Of a stretch of DNA of 64,000 bases, positions 48,993 through 58,435 are shown one piece after another. Each line of letters starts with the position of its first letter. Within the stretch, counting starts at the first letter, position 1. This DNA comes from Nomia melanderi (lineage: Eukaryota; Arthropoda; Insecta; Hymenoptera; Halictidae), in NCBI RefSeq assembly GCF_051020985.1, contig NC_135010.1:13514001-13578000 (forward strand), in the 5' to 3' direction. The position numbers were made by a program, and so were the translations under genes. The notes beneath the pieces are model-generated. The model ran no database searches and was not told the origin of the DNA. It saw nothing but the letters and a program-made list of their open reading frames with translations.

Positions 48993-50472
48993 TTCTTCGG
49001 CAGTTTCTTTCGTCGGAGTTGCTTTGTCGCTGACTGGCTACCGGGAGACGGAGGAATTCGTTAGCAGTCCGAAGCTGAGTGTACGTTCGAGAGTGAAACT
49101 ACAGGTTCCCTGTCGAGAACATCCTTCGAATATATATATATATATTGAATTCAGAGGAGGTTGACAATTGTACGGGGTAGTTCGATTACTTTCACTCTGA
49201 AACGGACACTCGGGTTAGAACAATCGAGTATCGATCGCAGAGGTACCGTTTCATTATGGCTCGAAGTCGCGCCGCAGCCTCGCGCATTAACGATTCACGT
49301 TCGGCAAGTTCCATTGACCGAAGGGCGTTTTTCACGGCAATAAAATCCAGGCAGGTACGCGGATGTCATTAACGCGCGCTAACGAAATGTAGCAGGATAT
49401 GCAATCAGTGAAATAGCCTGTGTATAGGCAGACGGGCGCGAGAAGGTTGAACGACAAGCGTGACGGGATGGCGAAGCGGCCGATTACCTGCCCCCGCGAT
49501 AATTAAACTGAAATAAAAATCCAATCTTGTCGGTCGGCCGTCGATCCTCGCCCTCGATGTTTTCCGCCCCGATCGGCCCACCCTCCGGGCATATCCCTGC
49601 CTCCGGCGTGTTTTTCCTCCTCTCCTGCCGGCCGCCTCGCCGGCGTTCCGCGCGATAATCACTCGCCGAATAATCGTTTCCGGTTATTCGCGCGTTTTTC
49701 GATAACCACCGCGAGCGGACCCGTCGAACCTCCTGGGGATTTCGACGCTGCGCTCGCGTTCCAGCGCCGCCGGTTTTCCCAGGCTTCTTACAGCCTTTCT
49801 AAACGCGTTCCGCCGGGCGGGGAAGAAAAAAATGTCGCTGATCGCCGACAGCTTGTCGCGGACGGGAACGCCGACGGAAATCGATTTTTCCGAAGACCGG
49901 AGGTGCTTCCCTCGCGCCGGCACCGCCGGCGAGGCACTTAACCTCCGTTTCGCCGCGCGATAGCGGCCGGATCAGCTGACTAGCAAAACTGACCTAATTA
50001 TTATGCATTTATTCGCGCGTATTCAAATGCGCCGGGCGGCGGTGGCCGTTCCGTTTCTCTCTCTCTCTCCGTCGCTCCCTCTGTCTCGTTCTTGATACTG
50101 CGCGTGTCCCTTTCGCTCTCCTTCGCGCCGACACGCTCGCTGTATCCGTTCTCGCAGACGTCGGTGCACGCATGCACGCGTTCACGCGCGCACGCGATCC
50201 TCCCGTGGTGATCGCCGGCTACATTTTTCGCCTCGTTCCTCTAGACCTCGCCTAAATTGGCGACTCGCGGTACCCGGTTTCGGTGAAATCGTCGACGGCG
50301 CCCGACTCTCCGCGCTAGCGTTGCCGATAGCATTTTGATCTTGATCCATTGCCGCGATCGCGATAAGGATCATTTATTATCGCGAGAACGACGGGACCGG
50401 ATTTAGAGCGATCGGCTAATTGGACGGGAACTATGCGATCGAGGATTGCAAAATCGATTGCTGCTTGTCAGT

Positions 50473-50503
<31 letters not shown>

Positions 50504-51607
50504 TTCGGTGCACTGTCGGCGACAGTCGTTCAAGCTTCAAGGACGAATTAGCGGAAGCAAAAAACTTCGCGAACGTATGCAGTCCACGAAGTTTTTTCCT
50601 CCTCGAAGCTGACCGCGCGCACCCCGCCCCCTCTTTCCTCGATCATCCGGTTCTCCCATCCGCCCTGGCGATTTTCCGCCGGCTCCCGACATTCTCCTTG
50701 AACCGCCGATTACACCTCTGCGTCCGGTGCGACCGATCGCCAGCCTCTCCCCGCCTGCGTGCCGTTTTTCTCTCTCGGGCCGACCGAGAGGTGCGAACGT
50801 CCGTGACACCAGCTACAAGAAACGAGGACACGCGAGCCGGCGACGTCAGCCGCGGACAGGAACGCCGTCGACGACGTCGGATGTATCGAAAACACCGAGG
50901 CGCGCGTTGCGACGTTTACGATAACGGATCGGCCATTCGAATTAGTCATCCGTGAAGCGGACGGATAATGGATGCTTGAACAATATTTTATCGATAGAAC
51001 AAACAGCGGCTAATGCTTCTTGAATTAGCTACCGGCCTTGTTCTCCTAGCTCGGCGCGAGTGTTCACGGTTCTGTAAACAGTAGTCACTTCCCATGAAAG
51101 TATATTTATATCAATTCTCCGAGTAGCTCCATACTCTCCTGTCCAATGGACGCGATTCAAGGGCTGGAACTATCGGAATCGACGATACGACACACTCGGA
51201 ACCTTCTCTGTCACAATTATTCAAATTACAGAGATACCATCGTTCGACGTTGCTGTTCCAGTGTCGAATAGTTTTCCGCGAACCTCCGATTCCCAGGAAT
51301 ATCGTCGAATCGGATCCTCGAACGATCTCAACGACAACATCCACTGGCGAAGGCATCGTGAAAATAGGCTCGCCGAAACGGCCGACGCGTCTAGTCGGTA
51401 TTTCGGTCGGTCGGTCGGTCGATGCTTCGCTTTCGCCGTTGTCGAGCGTGTGCGAGGGAACACGCTGCTCCTACGGGATGCGAGTATGCACGGCCACAAT
51501 CGCGCCGATTCGGTCCCTCTGTGTTGGGGTGTACACACGAGGGCGCCCGCGTGCGCGCGCTCGCCCGCTCGCTCGTCCAGGGAGGGTCGGGAGGGCGTCT
51601 CGGCGCC
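48993..51607. other. Gene-free interval
   Basis: No recognisable gene. Includes an interrupted CT repeat (50473-50504) and an AT-rich island at about 50985-51270 with a TATCGATA motif at 50989, the DREF/BEAF site class. Confidence 0.5.
50473..50504. repeat. Interrupted CT microsatellite
   Basis: Two CT blocks separated by a single CAT. Confidence 0.93.
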
Positions 51608-51689
51608 ATGCTGATTTGCATGCGCCGCCATGACGGCCGCCACCGCTCGAGCGGGGGTTGCGCGACGTACGGGACGGAGGGTTCGGAGG
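51608..51689 (+). CDS. Candidate first coding exon, 27 codons
   Basis: ATG at 51608, in the context GGCGCCATGC, opens MLICMRRHDGRHRSS... ending ...TYGTEGSE plus one base, at GGAGG then GTGAGC (51690), a good donor in phase 1. A second ATG at 51630 in the ideal context GCCGCCATGA would start another frame across the same donor. An octamer (ATTTGCAT, 51614-51621) overlaps. The opposite strand is also open. No family was recognised. Confidence 0.25.
51614..51621 (-). promoter_or_regulatory. ATGCAAAT octamer (minus)
   Basis: ATTTGCAT on the plus strand, lying inside the candidate exon at 51608-51689. Confidence 0.22.
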
Positions 51690-54178
51690 GTGAGCATCGA
51701 TCGCTTTCTCCCGGCGACCCTCTCTCCGTTCGCAACCCCCACGGGCTCTCTGGTTCCCCCTCCCCGTTTTACATTTCGCGCTCGTTTTCTCCCGCAGCTC
51801 CGTTTCTTTCCTCCGTCCTCGTTCATTTTCCTCGCTTCACGCTGCGTTATCTTTTCCCTCCCTCCGTTTTTCTCCGGAGAGCGAGCGAGAGGCGGCGAGA
51901 GAAAGCCACCCGGTACACACAGAGACGAAAACCCACCTCCAATAACCGCCGTCGACGTCGAAAACCAGAAAACAACGGACCCGGCTCTCCTCGCTCTGTT
52001 TACTGCACACCGTTGCACGGCTTCGTCCTCCTTACCACCACCACCAGCCCCCTCGTTCACCGTCTCTGTGTCTCGACCCCTTTCCCCCTCCGCGGTTTCC
52101 TTTACTTACTTATCATTTTTCACGGCGCAAATTCCCTTTCGTCGCCGGAGAAAGCGAGACCCGGTATCTCCGCGATCGAACAACGCTCCCTTCCGGTTCC
52201 CCGGGCTTCCTTTACACGTCGGCGATCCTTTGAGGCGCCTCCCGCGGGAATCAGATCGCGATGGGAAAAACGTCTGACCATTGCCCGTCCCGATCCACTT
52301 GCCCGGCTTCCATCCTTCGCCGACCGTGGAACGAGCCGCATGTTTTCCACGGGAGGATAACGGATCCGCGGATGCCGACCGCCGGGCCCGGTGGATTGAA
52401 AAGATGAGGGAAAAAAAGGACGGAGGAGGGCAACGAGCCGGAACGAACAAAGGACGGAGGCGTCTATTTACTTATGCGCCGGTGGATGAGCTCGACGGGG
52501 GCGGCGGCGCTGCGCGGCGGGCCGCGAGGGGTCGGTGCCTCTAGCTCTGTTTGTTTTCGTTGGACCACATAGCGTGATACGTTTGCGTAATGCGCCACGT
52601 CCGTCGTCCTTTCCTCCGCCGCGACCCCCCGTTCCGCCGCCACCGCCGCCGCCACCGCCGCCGCCGCCTCCGTCGCTGGGGGTGACGGTCGGCGCGGCGG
52701 AATCTGCCCGACGATAACTCATCCGAGTGCTCGTATTCTTGGATGCGTTTTCCCCCGGCCATTCTTTTCCCTCGCAGACGCAGATGCCCCGGAAACGGGG
52801 ATTACGATTAACCCTTCGACCGCGGCGAGCGGTAGTCGGTGGATACGTGTTCCGCGCGAGATTAAAAACGCTTAATTAACCGGCGGAGGATGGACGTTTC
52901 CGGGGGACACGAGTCGCAGATGGATATTCGGACCACTGTCGGTCTTGTCGGGTAATTTTTCCTAATGCGCGTTTGCCGGGTCGATCTTCAAACGGATCGG
53001 CTACTAATTAAGGAGCGACTGGGCGATTTACATATTGGAACGCGAAGTCTTTTTCAATGGGGCCCGTTCGAGCGAACAGATCGAGCTCGACGTCGGGAGA
53101 TGTTAATCGCGAGAATTATGTGGAAGAGTTCCAGCCCCGGAGCGTTCGCCGCGTCTAAAATGGGAAACGGGAGAAAGTCTCACGCGAAGATAGAAAGAAT
53201 AAACGTGTCAGGGCAGATCCGTGAATCGCAGCTGGTAATGGGCCTGGTAACACGCGGTAGGCCGACGCAGACGGTCGCACGCGCGTGTAATAAGATAATT
53301 GACCGTTCCGTTCGACGACGAGCGGATAAAGTTGGCAGGTGATGCCGTTCGATGACAGCAATTTGCGTCCGCCAGCACGCCTAGTAAAGCGGTCGCTTCC
53401 GGCCGGAGCGTTGCGGCCGGCGGCCTGTCGATCCGTTCCAAGATCGCGCGGGATCTTCTGCGGTGTCATTAAATCCGTTCGGAACATCGAATGGTCGGCT
53501 CGGAACAGTCCCGATGAAACGGGAGACGAATCGCGCGTGACCGTCGATGGAAAACGCTATTGTAATTCCCTCGATCGATACAGAAACGGCGAAAGAAACG
53601 AGGCAAAAACCTCTTAACTGCGCCGACTGTCACGAGTGTTTTTCTGTTCGCCGATTCCTCCGTGTCGAGAGACGGATAGGAATAGTTATTTAATTATTCG
53701 ACGTCAGAACGCTTACACTGTCCTACGGTGACACAACGAAAGATCTCCGTACGATCGTCTTACGTACAGCAATTATTCCCGAGCGATTCAACGGCGTCAC
53801 TGCAAGTCAACGCACGACCTGCTCGCCGGTAACCGCCCGCTATCCGATGCGAGTGACGCCAGCGGAAACGGAGCTCTATGCGAGAACATCGTACAACAGG
53901 CTGCACTATCCGGCCACGCGTTGTCGCGGGTAAATAAAGGGAAGCCTCGATCCTGCACGCGTAAAACACACGGCCGCAGGAATCTCGCGTTTCTCGTATC
54001 ACGTTCGGCCGTGTAGCGGACAAGAAGGACCAAAAGAGGACGGGGATCGGGATCGAGGGTGAAAAAGACGCGGTGACGAGACGAGCGGGACACGGAGGAG
54101 GAAGATCGCCGGGGAAAAGAGAGGAAAGAGAGGAGGCCAAGGAAGGAGAGAGCCGGCGACCGAGTGAACAGGCAACAC

Positions 54179-54182
<4 letters not shown>
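51690..54182. other. Gene-free interval
   Basis: No recognisable gene. CT-rich sequence at about 51710-52100 and a CCG/CCA repeat at 52635-52669. A TTAACCCTTCGACCGCGG motif at 52808 may be another element end. Confidence 0.5.
52635..52669. repeat. CCG/CCA trinucleotide repeat
   Basis: About 11 CCG units with CCA variants. Confidence 0.9.

Positions 54183-54256
<74 letters not shown>
54183..54256. repeat. (AG)37 microsatellite
   Basis: The longest pure dinucleotide tract in the window, about 74 bases. On the minus strand it reads CT. The frames crossing it (poly Leu-Ser, poly Glu-Arg) are artefacts. Confidence 0.97.
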
Positions 54257-54257
<1 letters not shown>

Positions 54258-55047
54258 ACGGGTTACGGAGAGTAGTACGAAGTACGGGGCGAACGGCGTG
54301 GACCCCTTGGATGGTTGCCTCATGAAAGATGCATAAGACGACTCACCGGGGGCGCGATAAAGAGTCGACAACAGACAGACCGACAGTCACCCCCTGCGCA
54401 CCCCCTAATACCCCGATGCAATACACTGCCACCCCGCGTGTATAGGAATACCGGGATGCGGCAGCCACCCACCACAGGAGGGGGTGGTTCCCACTATCAA
54501 TTAATTATAATCTAGATTGATGGATCCGATCCACGTCCGTATCGGAGATTAGTCTTGCTTCTGTCGCGAACGACGCTCGTCACGGTGCCTCCGGCCAGAT
54601 CGTAGAAAGAAGAGGCGTATACTTCGACGAAAGGACCTTTTCGTCCACGAAACTGGGAACAATCGGGAACGACAATCCAAGAGTTGCGAAAGCGAGAGGG
54701 AGAGAGGGAGAGAGAACGACGCGGCTCGTCGAGGATCCAGATCGCGTACGTATCGAACGACGACGAGATGAAACGAGACGAGACACGGTTGCGAGGACGC
54801 GACGTCGACGTACGTTCCCGAGGTCTGTGGGCTAATGGCATGCAAGCGAGCGCCGGCGATGGCGGCAGCCTCCCGTTCCCCTCCCGGCCGAGCCGGTCGA
54901 TAGGAATTAGCATTTTTATGGGTCTATCCCGCTTACGTAGCACGGTGCCCCGTGGCACCTAGATTCTTCGGCGTTGTTCACGCACTCCTCGGCCGCGGCT
55001 GCCCATGGTCAAACGTTTCGGCTCGCGTCTGTCGCTTACCCCGGCCT
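54257..55047. other. Gene-free interval
   Basis: No recognisable gene. Short G/C-rich inverted motifs near 54400-54500; otherwise unique sequence. Confidence 0.5.
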
Positions 55048-55188
55048 CCGAGGTATCTCGTCTTCTAATGTAAACTTCTGCGGAGACTTCGAACGATCCA
55101 GAGATTTCACGTATCTGTTCTTTATTAATGAAACTCGAGCGCGATTCTACGAATCTCGTCTGTCTTCGGTGCTTCGTACTGTCGATCG
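55048..55188 (-). repeat. Duplicated block A, copy 1
   Basis: Starts CCGAGGTATCTCGTC and ends near GTCGATCG. It is about 90% identical to copy 2 at 56146-56292. On the minus strand both copies keep an open frame containing SSFINKEQ and RRRDTS, with a few amino-acid changes between them. No family was recognised, and open frames in both may simply reflect recent duplication. Confidence 0.82.
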
Positions 55189-55239
55189 GCTGGCGGGTTA
55201 GATCTTGGTTAAGTCGGTATTCTGCGCTTCGTACTATTA

Positions 55240-55455
55240 TTAACCCACTGCACTTGACAGTCTTTGGAAAAGACATATTCGATAATATATAGACGATGTT
55301 TATTGCAATTAATGTAACTCATTTAATCGAGAACTCAAGGGACAAAAGTATTTTTGTTTCACGGAGTGATGCATTATACGCAATATTAAACATGAAACTT
55401 TATCATTTTACCCTATCGAATCAAATGGTGACAGTCACCTAGTGCAAAGGGTTAA
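55240..55455. mobile_element. piggyBac-type MITE, 216 bases
   Basis: Left end TTAACCCACTGCACT and right end AGTGCAAAGGGTTAA are inverted repeats matching at 13 of 15 positions, and both edges are TTAA. The interior is AT-rich with no transposase. A subterminal GGTGACAGTCACC palindrome lies at the right. TTAA insertion and CCC-starting ends are characteristic of piggyBac-superfamily elements. It is non-autonomous. It lies inside the segment that separates duplicated blocks A1 and B1. Confidence 0.72.
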
Positions 55456-55517
55456 AGTCTAAAGTTGATCTCGCAAAATTCACGAAGCAGCGGAGAGTAT
55501 TAATATTTCGAAGGAGT

Positions 55518-55916
55518 CTATCGAGCGCTGCAAACTTCTACTAACGTCCGTTGATCAATCGAACCGTCGTGTTCCCTCGGTACAAGATCGATGATAAATC
55601 GACCGGAGAAGAACACCGTGTTGGTCCGTTTCCACGTCGCCGAAGCGACATCGAAAAAACTTGCACCGTGTATACGATCGACTTCTTCGGCGGATCGGCC
55701 GACTAATTGGCCATCGTGCCGTATGATTGACCTTTCCCCGTTCGCCGGGGAACCTGCGAGCCCGCGCCGGTGAAAAAGCAGCTCGACGGACCGGCGGGAA
55801 CCACGAATTCCCGATGCCACGAAAGTTTCGTCGCTACCGACGCTTTTTCGCCGTCTTCCGAAACTAACGAGCTCTTTGAGCACAGCGTCCCGCTGAAAAT
55901 CATCGAAACCGTGTAC
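55518..55916 (-). CDS. Open frame, 132 codons, unknown product
   Basis: Bounded by TAG at 55917-55919 and TAG at 55518-55520. It reads VHGFDDFQRDAVLKELVSFG at its start and ends ...DGSIDQRTLVEVCSAR. Composition is balanced (Asp, Glu, Phe, Ile and Val are well represented), unlike the Arg/Ser/Pro-rich frames nearby. It has no ATG at its left edge and no clear acceptor; the only AG with pyrimidines nearby, TGATTTTCAG, falls inside it. It lies in the segment unique to the first copy of the duplication. It could be a terminal exon, a pseudogene fragment or chance. Confidence 0.25.
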   Translation of the reverse strand, partial: VHGFDDFQRDAVLKELVSFGRRRKSVGSDETFVASGIRGSRRSVELLFHRRGLAGSPANGERSIIRHDGQLVGRSAEEVDRIHGASFFDVASATWKRTNTVFFSGRFIIDLVPREHDGSIDQRTLVEVCSAR

Positions 55917-55974
55917 CTACCTTGAATACCATTCCATATCCGACTACGGTTTTTCGTCCCTTTGCTCGTTGCGT

Positions 55975-56137
55975 CGACAAATTTTTCTCGATGCACCGAC
56001 ATCGGTGGGAGGGAGGTGCAAGAACATGGGAAATTCGGTGCTCGAGCGTTAATCTCGGCATTGGGGCATGCAAATGCGAGCGCGGATCGCGTAGGAGTGG
56101 ATAACATTAATACGGAATCCGCGATAACAGAAAGCGG
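55975..56137 (-). repeat. Duplicated block B, copy 1
   Basis: Starts CGACAAATTTTTCTCGATGC and contains GGGGCATGCAAATGCGAGC. It is nearly identical to copy 2 at 56298-56460. It carries an ATGCAAAT octamer at 56068-56075. A minus-strand frame is open through the block in both copies. Confidence 0.85.
56068..56075 (+). promoter_or_regulatory. ATGCAAAT octamer in block B1
   Basis: Exact octamer in the most conserved part of the duplicated block, flanked by GGGGC and GCGAGC in both copies. Confidence 0.35.
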
Positions 56138-56145
56138 TCCGTTGT

Positions 56146-56292
56146 CCGAGGTATCTCGTCTTCTAACGTAAACTTCTGCGGAGACTTCGAATAATCCAGA
56201 GATTTCACGTGTCTGTTCTTTATTAATGAAACTCGAGCACGATTCTACGAAGCTCTCTGTCTTCGATGCTCTGCGCTTCGTACCGTCGATCG
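56146..56292 (-). repeat. Duplicated block A, copy 2
   Basis: Second copy of block A. Here block B2 follows after only about five bases, whereas in the first copy A1 and B1 are about 790 bases apart. Confidence 0.82.
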
Positions 56293-56297
56293 TCCAG

Positions 56298-56460
56298 CGA
56301 CAAATTTTTCTCGATGCACCGACATCAGTGGGGTAGGGGTGCAAGAACACAGGAAATTCGGTGCTCGAGCGTTAATCTCGGCATTGGGGCATGCAAATGC
56401 GAGCGCGGATCGCGTAGGAGTGGATAACGTTAATACGGAATCCGCGATAACGGAACGCGG
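56298..56460 (-). repeat. Duplicated block B, copy 2
   Basis: Second copy of block B, with scattered substitutions and small length differences in the G-rich part near 56328-56340. The octamer is preserved at 56391-56398. Confidence 0.85.
56391..56398 (+). promoter_or_regulatory. ATGCAAAT octamer in block B2
   Basis: Same octamer and same flanks as in block B1. Confidence 0.35.
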
Positions 56461-56566
56461 CCTGGTTGTATACGGCGTGCTCGTAGGAATCGCGATACAC
56501 CGACCGAGGCCGGACGAAACAACAACCCGTAGTAGGTTGTAAGGGAAGAGTAAAAGCGCGCGTGCT

Positions 56567-56600
56567 ACCCCATAAAGGCCGCGCGCACAGCCTATGGGGT
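56567..56600. other. Inverted repeat with GC-rich loop
   Basis: ACCCCATAAAGGC on the left pairs with GCCTATGGGGT on the right, apart from a two-base AA bulge, across a loop of about ten bases rich in CGCG. It lies about 100 bases after block B2. A termination-like or processing role cannot be assigned. Confidence 0.65.
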
Positions 56601-56608
56601 GTTTAGTG

Positions 56609-57579
56609 CGTATTACGGGGAAAAGGCGGCCATGGGGGTTGACGGGCGGACGGAAAGAGAGAGTGATAGCGCGAGGGAGAGCGCCTGATAGACGAAGGGA
56701 GCGACGTGGGTGGAGGTGCGGAGGGAGCGAGAGAGGATGCACAGCGCGTCGAAGGGCCGGAGGGTCTCCCGGCGGAGAGCGCGTGCGCGTTTCCACGGGC
56801 AACGTGTCTATACGCCCCCTCTTTCGCGGATAGGGGGTATATATCCCATTCCAACGCAACTCGTTCCCCCTTTAGTCACTCCATCTCGTTCTGTCACCGT
56901 TCGTTCTCCGCGCCCTGCTGCCCACTTTGAGTTCCTCTGCCTGGAATCCTCTCTTTTCTCTCTCCCCCTCTCCGTCTATCTCGCCTCTCTATTCTTTTCG
57001 TCTGCTCCCAGCGACGCGTCTACGCGAAATCTCGTTCGCGTTCGACGAGGATGATCGAGACACGACCCTCCCGCCACCGTCGGTAGATATATTCGATTAC
57101 GGTGGAACGTTCGACCGGGGAATATCGATCGTTTCCCGGAGCGGATCGTCGATATTTAATTTTGAGTCGCGACCGTCCGGCCAATTAGGTTGCAAGGATT
57201 CGCGCGTTGTTCCTCGGTTTTTCGGCCGGGCCGGGGGCGAGCCCGAAAAACCCGGTGCCGGCTCGAAGATAGCTGTTCGATTCGCGAAAGGGGCACCGGT
57301 AAAAAGCCACCGCGATCCGGCGACGCCGCCACCGCGTTCATTTGAATAATATTCGTGTAGCGCGAGCGAAGAACCGCGCGTCCCCGCCGTTTTTCGGCCC
57401 GATTCCGTCCTCGTAAAAACATCACGAGAGGACTATCTCTTTCTTTCTCCGTTTCTCCTCCTTCTCCGCTTCCCTCCCCCTCCCCCCGGGCCTCTCCCTC
57501 TCGCCCTTCGTTGCCCAGGCCGTTTCTGTTCAAACAAAACCACCTTGTCCGCCACGGTTTTTTTCGACTTTACATTCAG
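56609..57579. other. Gene-free interval
   Basis: No recognisable gene. CT-rich patches lie at about 56940-57000 and 57430-57510. If the exon at 57580 is real, the right part is its upstream intron. Confidence 0.5.
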
Positions 57580-57651
57580 GTCCACGTTTTGTTCGGCGAC
57601 TCGACGACGCACGGACGGATGGCCGGACAGACGGACGTGAGACGAGGACAG
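57580..57651 (+). CDS. Candidate 72-base exon, phase 0-0
   Basis: A T-rich acceptor (a run of T, then CGACTTTACATTCAG ending at 57579) and GGACAG then GTAGAA (57652) bound exactly 24 codons, starting VHVLFGDSTTHGRM and ending QTDVRRGQ. As a symmetrical exon it could be skipped without shifting the frame. The donor is only moderate. The minus strand over the same interval is open too, reading VAEQNVDLNVKSKK then a Lys/Arg/Gly-rich tail, so strand is not proven. Confidence 0.27.
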
Positions 57652-57770
57652 GTAGAAAAAGCCGTGGCTGCACCGAAAGTCGAGGGAACACCGGATGGAG
57701 CGACGCGACCGCCTACTTCGTCCGCGGGACACGCTCCGTTACGCACGCACGCACTCACATATACGCGGCC

Positions 57771-57801
<31 letters not shown>

Positions 57802-58213
57802 TTCTCCTGTTCTCTTCTTCTCTGCCCTTCTCCTCTCCGTCGTTCTCCGTGCACGATCGTAGAGCTCCTCTTCACCTACGTGTCCTCTTGCATGCGCGGC
57901 ACGAGTGCTTTTAAATATATCAGGCATCGTGACTGTGCCAGGACGAAAGCTAGGCTCGCGATCGCTCGGCTTTCCTACCTGGGAAACCGCCGACTCGATG
58001 GGAAAGGACATTTGGAGGTTCGCCAGGATGCGTCCGGCCAACGGGATACGCGGGAATCCGCCGCGACGAATTGGCCGTCGATGGTTCTTCGGTTCCGCGG
58101 GAATACCCGCGGTTTACAGACGATGCCTCCTCGTTGGACCGTTAGCTCGTCTCTCGCGAGCGAAGCCGGTGATTAAAGCTTGTCGTTAAGGAAACGTTAA
58201 TGGTATACCAATA
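57652..58213. other. Gene-free interval with CT repeat
   Basis: No recognisable gene. Contains an interrupted CT repeat (57771-57802) and CACG-type tetramers just before it. Confidence 0.5.
57771..57802. repeat. Interrupted CT microsatellite
   Basis: About 32 bases of CT with one AT interruption. Confidence 0.93.
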
Positions 58214-58435
58214 TTAACGCTATTTTTACCGAACGTGTCGACAGCCTTCGAAATTTACATTTACAATTATTTTCCGAGCTTAGTCGATACTCTGAAGTGG
58301 CTTCTCGACTTCTCCAACGATCATTGTGGAAGTAACTGTAAGAAATGTCAGGAATTCAGTCGAGTAAACGATTAAACTAAGAAAATTTCAAGTGAAAATT
58401 TCGGAAGGTGTTGACACCGATAGAAATAGTGTTCG
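58214..58435. mobile_element. Probable TTAA-type MITE, 222 bases
   Basis: Left end TTAACGCTATTTTTACCG and right end CGATAGAAATAGTGTTCG. Read outward-in the right end is CGAACACTATTTCTATCG, matching the left at about 13 of the first 17-18 positions. The right TTAA is changed to TTCG. The interior is AT-rich and noncoding. The left end resembles that of the 32505 element, so the two may be one family. Confidence 0.5.

Noticed and set aside
51221..52060. 279-codon minus-strand frame
   Set aside because: Overlaps equally long plus-strand frames; no recognised motif; CT/GA-rich origin.
55900..55920. Minus-strand donor CAAG/GTAGGTAC followed closely by TTTTCAG
   Set aside because: The implied intron would be only about 28 bases, too short for splicing.
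56820..56850. GGGTATATATCCC near a possible start site
   Set aside because: Looks symmetrical but is not a true palindrome, and no initiator or frame follows to support a promoter.
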